A DNA stretch of 64,000 bases from Primulina eburnea (Eukaryota > Streptophyta > Magnoliopsida > Lamiales > Gesneriaceae), in assembly GCF_022965805.1 (NCBI RefSeq), contig NC_133106.1, forward strand, positions 31,919,913 through 31,983,912, in the 5' to 3' direction. Shown one piece after another: positions 60,224 to 64,000 of the stretch. The notes under the pieces were generated by a model, which ran no database searches, was not told the origin of the DNA, and worked only from the letters and a program-made list of their open reading frames with translations. Both the position numbers and the translations under genes were made by a program. The stretch's first letter is position 1; every line of letters starts with the position of its first letter.

Positions 60224-60240
60224 TGGTATCAGAGCGGGTC
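60224..60240 (+). mobile_element. Primer-binding site (initiator Met tRNA)
   Basis: TGGTATCAGAGCGGG next to the LTR end, the standard priming site for minus-strand synthesis. Confidence 0.8.
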
Positions 60241-60885
60241 ATTCTTATTCTTGAAAAACTACAACAGATGGCACACTTCAGCAAAATCCATATGTACAAA
60301 ATTTCGAAAAATAAATTTCTTTATATTTTAAAATAAAATTTTCTAAATTGTTGCATTTTAAAGTTATTTAGCTTTCAAATTAGTATATTTACAAAAATAA
60401 AAGCTGGAGCTCAAATTCGTTAATTTAAAAAAAAATAAAAAAATAAGTTGTTCGAGACACATACACCGCCTCTTTTTTTAAAAAAAACAAACTAAATCAA
60501 TGTATTTTTTTAAAAAAATTGTTTAAAAAAACAAAAAAATACAATTTCAAATATTTTTCTTACGAAAGTTTTGAATTTTCATATTCAAACTATTAATAAT
60601 AATAAAAAAAAAAGTTGATGTATATCCACATACATTTTTTTTTCGAAAACTAAACCAACACATAATTAAATAAATATTTTTTTTAAAAAAACAAAAGTAA
60701 GTTCAATTTTTAAAAAGATTTTTTATTTAATAGTTTACAATGGAAAATAAATTTCTTAAAAAGAATTTGGTTGACTAACTAACCATTTAAATTGATCTAT
60801 TTTTCAAATTATTGAACTTAAGTTTCAACTCTAATTTTTTGCTTGTAGTATTCATAATTTACTAATAAGATATGTGTCCACATTT

Positions 60886-60886
<1 letters not shown>

Positions 60887-60939
<53 letters not shown>
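60887..60939. repeat. (TAA)n microsatellite
   Basis: About 17 TAA units. Confidence 0.95.
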
Positions 60940-60940
<1 letters not shown>

Positions 60941-61221
60941 TTTTAAAAAACAATGTTTGCTGCCTTTGGCAGTGGAAGCTGCTTTGTTGGCAGCGCCCGC
61001 CATTGATGGAAGTGTGTTGTTTTAATTTTGCAAAACCCCACTACCTACTTTATTTTTAAAATTATTTTTTAAAAAAATCCGACGGGATACTTGAATGGGA
61101 CACATTATTGAAATCAAATCGGTGCCGTGTGAAATATTGTTTAAATGAAAGATAGGAAAATTGAAATTTTAGTGGGTAAGTTAGTCGGTTTTGAGTTTTA
61201 GTCATATAATTTATCAAAGAG

Positions 61222-61402
61222 TGAGTCTCATGTAAGACCGTCTCACAGATCTTAATATGTGAGACGGGTTAAACCTAATGATATTTACAATAAAAGTAAT
61301 ACTCTTAGCATAAAAAGTAATATTTTTTCATAGATAACCCAAATAATAGATCTGTCTCAAAAATATGACCCGTGAGATCGTCTCACACAAGATTTTGCCT
61401 TT
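61222..61402 (+). mobile_element. GTCTCAC-MITE copy 12
   Basis: Full length: GTAAGACCGTCTCACAGATC ... AATGATATTTACAATAAAAG ... GATAACCCAAATAATAGATC ... GTGAGATCGTCTCACACAAG. Confidence 0.87.
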
Positions 61403-63028
61403 ATCAAAATTTGATTTTCATCAAATAACTTGAATTATTTTTTGGTTTTGTTATTTTTATTTTTTTGCCGAAGCTACTAATTTCACCGAATATTATTTAT
61501 TTGATAACGAAGCTACCCTAAGTGGATCATGTGGCGAGGATAATGATTATATTATACACATTAAATATAATCTAAGAAAAAATTAAAGGGAAATTATCAA
61601 ACTTTTTTTTTTCATTTTCAAATATTGGACATCGTTTTACTCTATTTTGTCCTATATTTTTATTTCAATAAATTTTACTATGCATATAGGTTTTATTCAT
61701 TTCACATGAACCATAGAAGAGAACATTGGTGACAAATAAGTCATATATGATGAATTTAGTGGCTTCCAGTGAAAAAAATGCAAAAAAGTGCAAAAAAAAT
61801 TCCAAATTACTAGATAAAAACAAAACGTTGACAAATTACTTGACTAAAACCTAAAATATGTCAACTTAAAAAACTAAAATTATAATTATACCAATAAAAT
61901 AATAAAAACATCTAAAATAGTCTTGATATGATGAGTAATTAAATACATAATAAAAGATTGAATCCTAGTAATAAGTACCATATACTACATTTAAAGAGTG
62001 TTCAAGAAATCTTTTTACTCAATTTTTTAATGATGATAAAATTCATTATCGTTATCTTTCATTGTACATGTGATTTTTCAACATTAATAAGATCACAGTT
62101 TACTGGATCGAATGAACTTATAATTATATTCTAAAATCTAAAACTTCGATCAAATTAATATAATAATTAGTTCATCTTTTCATTATATCCCGTGGTTGTT
62201 TCTTCACTTAAATCAACAACGTAAGATTCAAAGAGATTAAAACAAATGTACAACCTAGCGATAGAATTTTAAGACGTGGGACCCTAAAAGTTGACTATCG
62301 ACTAATGAATGTGGATTGTCTTATCGATTAAGCCATTTCTCCAAACGTTCAAAGTTACGAGTCATGCCGTTTCATTTGAGTCGACGGAATATGTGAGTAT
62401 TTGATCAACAATCGTGAGTTCGAATTTTTTATCAACATATTATGAGACGAGCTTGTTGCACACGATTTATTCAATATAATTTATTTAACTAACGTGATTT
62501 ATAAACTATTATATTAGTCGAATGTTTACACACTGTATCATCTCCACAACGCTAATGGCCTGTTATGTATCAACAAAATTTAATGTTTCTTCGATTGATC
62601 TTCAGCAAGTTTCAAAATAACAATGATTGGTTTTCTACTGTAGCACTTGACAAGTCGTTTGGCCTTATGATTAATCTTTTTACAATTTTATGAACAAAAT
62701 TAATATAGTAAAATTTTCGAAGTCATTGAGTTAATACACTCTCTTTTCCTTTTTAATGTTAAATTTGCTATTGGATTTCTATTGTTATGATTAGCTTACT
62801 TCATTAGTTATTTTTTTTTTTTTTTTACAAAATTGAATATTCAAATATTATTGTGTGATATATAATTTAATAGGGAAAAATTGAAACTTTTGTTGTTTGT
62901 TGCTTTTGTTATTTTGATCTGTATGTTGTCAAATTTTAATGTAGTCCAATTGTAACTTTCAATTTTTTTTGATAGTTTTAGAAGTTCATCTCCAAATTTG
63001 TTGAGAAGAACTCTCTGGGACACTCCTG

Positions 63029-63290
63029 GATCGCGAGGTTGAGTTCGAAACAAATCTAGTTCTCGGTACTATACAGATTTTTAAGGCACTTTACGAAATG
63101 ACATCAGCCGAATTCAAGGAGCTAAAAGAACAATTCCAAGAATTGCTAGACATAAAACAAGTTCGATCAAGTGTGTCTCTATGTGAAGCATCAATACTCT
63201 TTGTAAGGAAAAAAGATAAGATTATAGAGGACTAAACAATATGACAATCAAGAACAAGTACTCTATTTTGAGGATACACGATTTTTTTTT
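63029..63290 (+). pseudogene. Ty3/gypsy reverse transcriptase fragment (broken)
   Basis: From 63029 the frame reads DREVEFETNLVLGT, then MTSAEFKELKEQFQELLD and ILFVRKKDK, to a TAA at 63233. After a shift of frame the sequence continues MTIKNKYSILRI. These line up in order with the start of the Ty3/gypsy RT domain (DREVEF..ELxPGT, YRMAPAELKELKxQLxELL, FVKKKDG, VTIKNKYPLPRID). About 85 residues remain, with a small deletion and a stop, so it is dead. Confidence 0.85.
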
Positions 63291-63709
63291 GTTTGATTAT
63301 GAGTTATAAATTGGTTTTGATTTATACTGTAATACGAGACTTGTTGTTTTTGATTGTGTGGTTATAAAATAACTCTGGTATTGACTAACCCTTGATATCG
63401 AAACGGGACATGACACTATTAACATAAGAGAAAAGAGTATAAATTGTAGAATAATCGAGTAAAGGGCCAATAATATCTCCAAACTTCCGCCCACCTTTTT
63501 TTCCAAATTCTCATGCACCCACCCAAGAAACGTAAATACGCTCTCCTCTTTCTTCTCCCTTTTCTTGACCCTTCCGCCCCCTACGAAAATAATACCACTC
63601 CACATATAACACTATTTCATCCCCCAAAGACTGACCAAATATATCCGACTCGATCTCTCCAAATATTAAAAGAAAAAAAAAAACCCAATCCCAAATCGCA
63701 AATCTTCCC
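63291..63709. promoter_or_regulatory. Presumed promoter and leader of the extensin-like gene
   Basis: About 420 bases between the RT relic and the ATG. The last 200 bases are less AT-rich, C/T-rich (TCTCCTCTTTCTTCTCCC), as in many plant leaders; CACATATAACACT near 63601 could hold a TATA-like element. The start site is not determined. Confidence 0.4.
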
Positions 63710-64000
63710 ATGGCTAAGCTTAAACTCTTGCAATTCACCATCTTTCTCACAATTTTGGTCCAAACCAAAGGACTCGAGAATTCAAGAATCCTTGATGAGA
63801 GCCCACCTGATTTAGAGAACAAGTGTGGAAACTGTCCTTGCGACAACCCATGTAACCAACCCCCTCCGTCGCCTCCTCCTCCGTCGCCACCCCCGCCGCC
63901 GAAGAAGAAGCCGCCGCCGCCGCCGAGCAGTAACTGCCCGCCTCCTCCTGGTGGCCAGTACCCGCAAAATCCTCCTTACATATACATAAGCGGCCCACCT
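63710..64000 (+). CDS. Cys/Pro-rich extensin-like cell-wall protein, N-terminal part
   Basis: The ATG at 63710 (context CCCATGGCT) opens a frame that runs through the right edge, with 97 residues visible. Residues 1-21 form a signal peptide (LQFTIFLTILVQTKG). A short acidic stretch follows, then a Cys cluster KCGNCPCDNPCNQ (~38-50). Next come Pro-rich blocks SPPPPSPPPPPKKK and PPPPPSSNCPPPP, then GQYPQNPPYIYISGPP. SPPPP blocks are hydroxylated and arabinosylated in extensins, and YIYI suits cross-linking or a pre-anchor region. The Cys-cluster-plus-SPPPP plan matches small plant hydroxyproline-rich glycoproteins of the wall; some relatives are GPI-anchored, which cannot be judged here because the 3' end is missing. 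Confidence 0.8.
   Translation, partial: MAKLKLLQFTIFLTILVQTKGLENSRILDESPPDLENKCGNCPCDNPCNQPPPSPPPPSPPPPPKKKPPPPPSSNCPPPPGGQYPQNPPYIYISGPP

Larger units (their letters stand above)
60222..63028. other. Intergenic, right arm of fold-back and AT-rich spacer
   Basis: Contains the truncated gag start (to about 60290), the right fold-back arm (about 60390-60660), the (TAA)n at 60887-60939 and MITE copy 12. The remainder, to the Ty3/gypsy relic, shows no gene. Confidence 0.45.

Noticed and set aside
62270..62450. tRNA-like or SINE head (GTGAGTTCGAATTTT)
   Set aside because: Only a B-box-like stretch is present, without an A-box at proper spacing or a foldable cloverleaf.
63297..63846. Overlapping - strand frames opposite the extensin-like gene and its promoter
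   Set aside because: Antisense shadows over the C/T-rich leader and Pro-rich coding region; the + strand has the signal peptide and motif order of a known family.

Overview
This is a window of nuclear DNA from a flowering plant. The genes are split by GT-AG introns, the background is very AT-rich, microsatellites are common, and intergenic space is crowded with plant transposon families (CACTA, hAT, Stowaway, TRIM, SINE, Ty3/gypsy). The quinolinate phosphoribosyltransferase reads most like its solanaceous/asterid relatives, so an asterid eudicot (perhaps Lamiales) is my best guess. That taxonomic call is inference from remembered family sequences.

Layout: (1) 1-342, the 3' end of a PUB10/PUB11-type U-box/ARM E3 ligase on the + strand. 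(2) 11091-2393, a complete 11-exon FAB1C-like phosphatidylinositol-3-phosphate 5-kinase on the - strand, convergent with PUB. I joined its exons in frame to a protein of 1691 aa. (3) 11.1-21.4 kb, intergenic, MITE-rich, with one candidate small tail-anchored ORF. (4) 28439-21469 (-), a 10-exon plastid quinolinate phosphoribosyltransferase (QPT, NAD biosynthesis). It carries two single-base insertions in exon 8 and an AT-AG intron, and one of its introns holds a solo LTR bearing 5S-rRNA-like sequence. (5) 30761-31024 (+), a small secreted IDA/IDL-like peptide precursor whose promoter is a 72-bp AT microsatellite. (6) 31-42.4 kb, a transposon field: two hAT elements with perfect 8-bp target duplications, a 5S-bearing TRIM-like family, a near-perfect palindrome and a 3 x 124-bp tandem array. 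(7) 42438-46751 (+), a two-exon gene for a plastid protein with a twin-arginine lumen-type signal. (8) 48200-49821 (+), a five-exon small J-domain protein. (9) 50-63.7 kb, gene-poor, with a complete 1.27-kb CACTA-type element, an LTR fragment nested in a fold-back, and a Ty3/gypsy reverse transcriptase relic. (10) 63710 to the right edge (+), the 5' part of a Cys/Pro-rich extensin-like cell-wall protein.

The genes are unrelated housekeeping and signalling loci, not a pathway cluster. The most unusual material is in the repeats (two separate TRIM-like families carrying 5S rRNA sequence in opposite orientations) and in the apparent damage to the QPT gene. I found no CRISPR array, no rRNA operon and no canonical tRNA gene.
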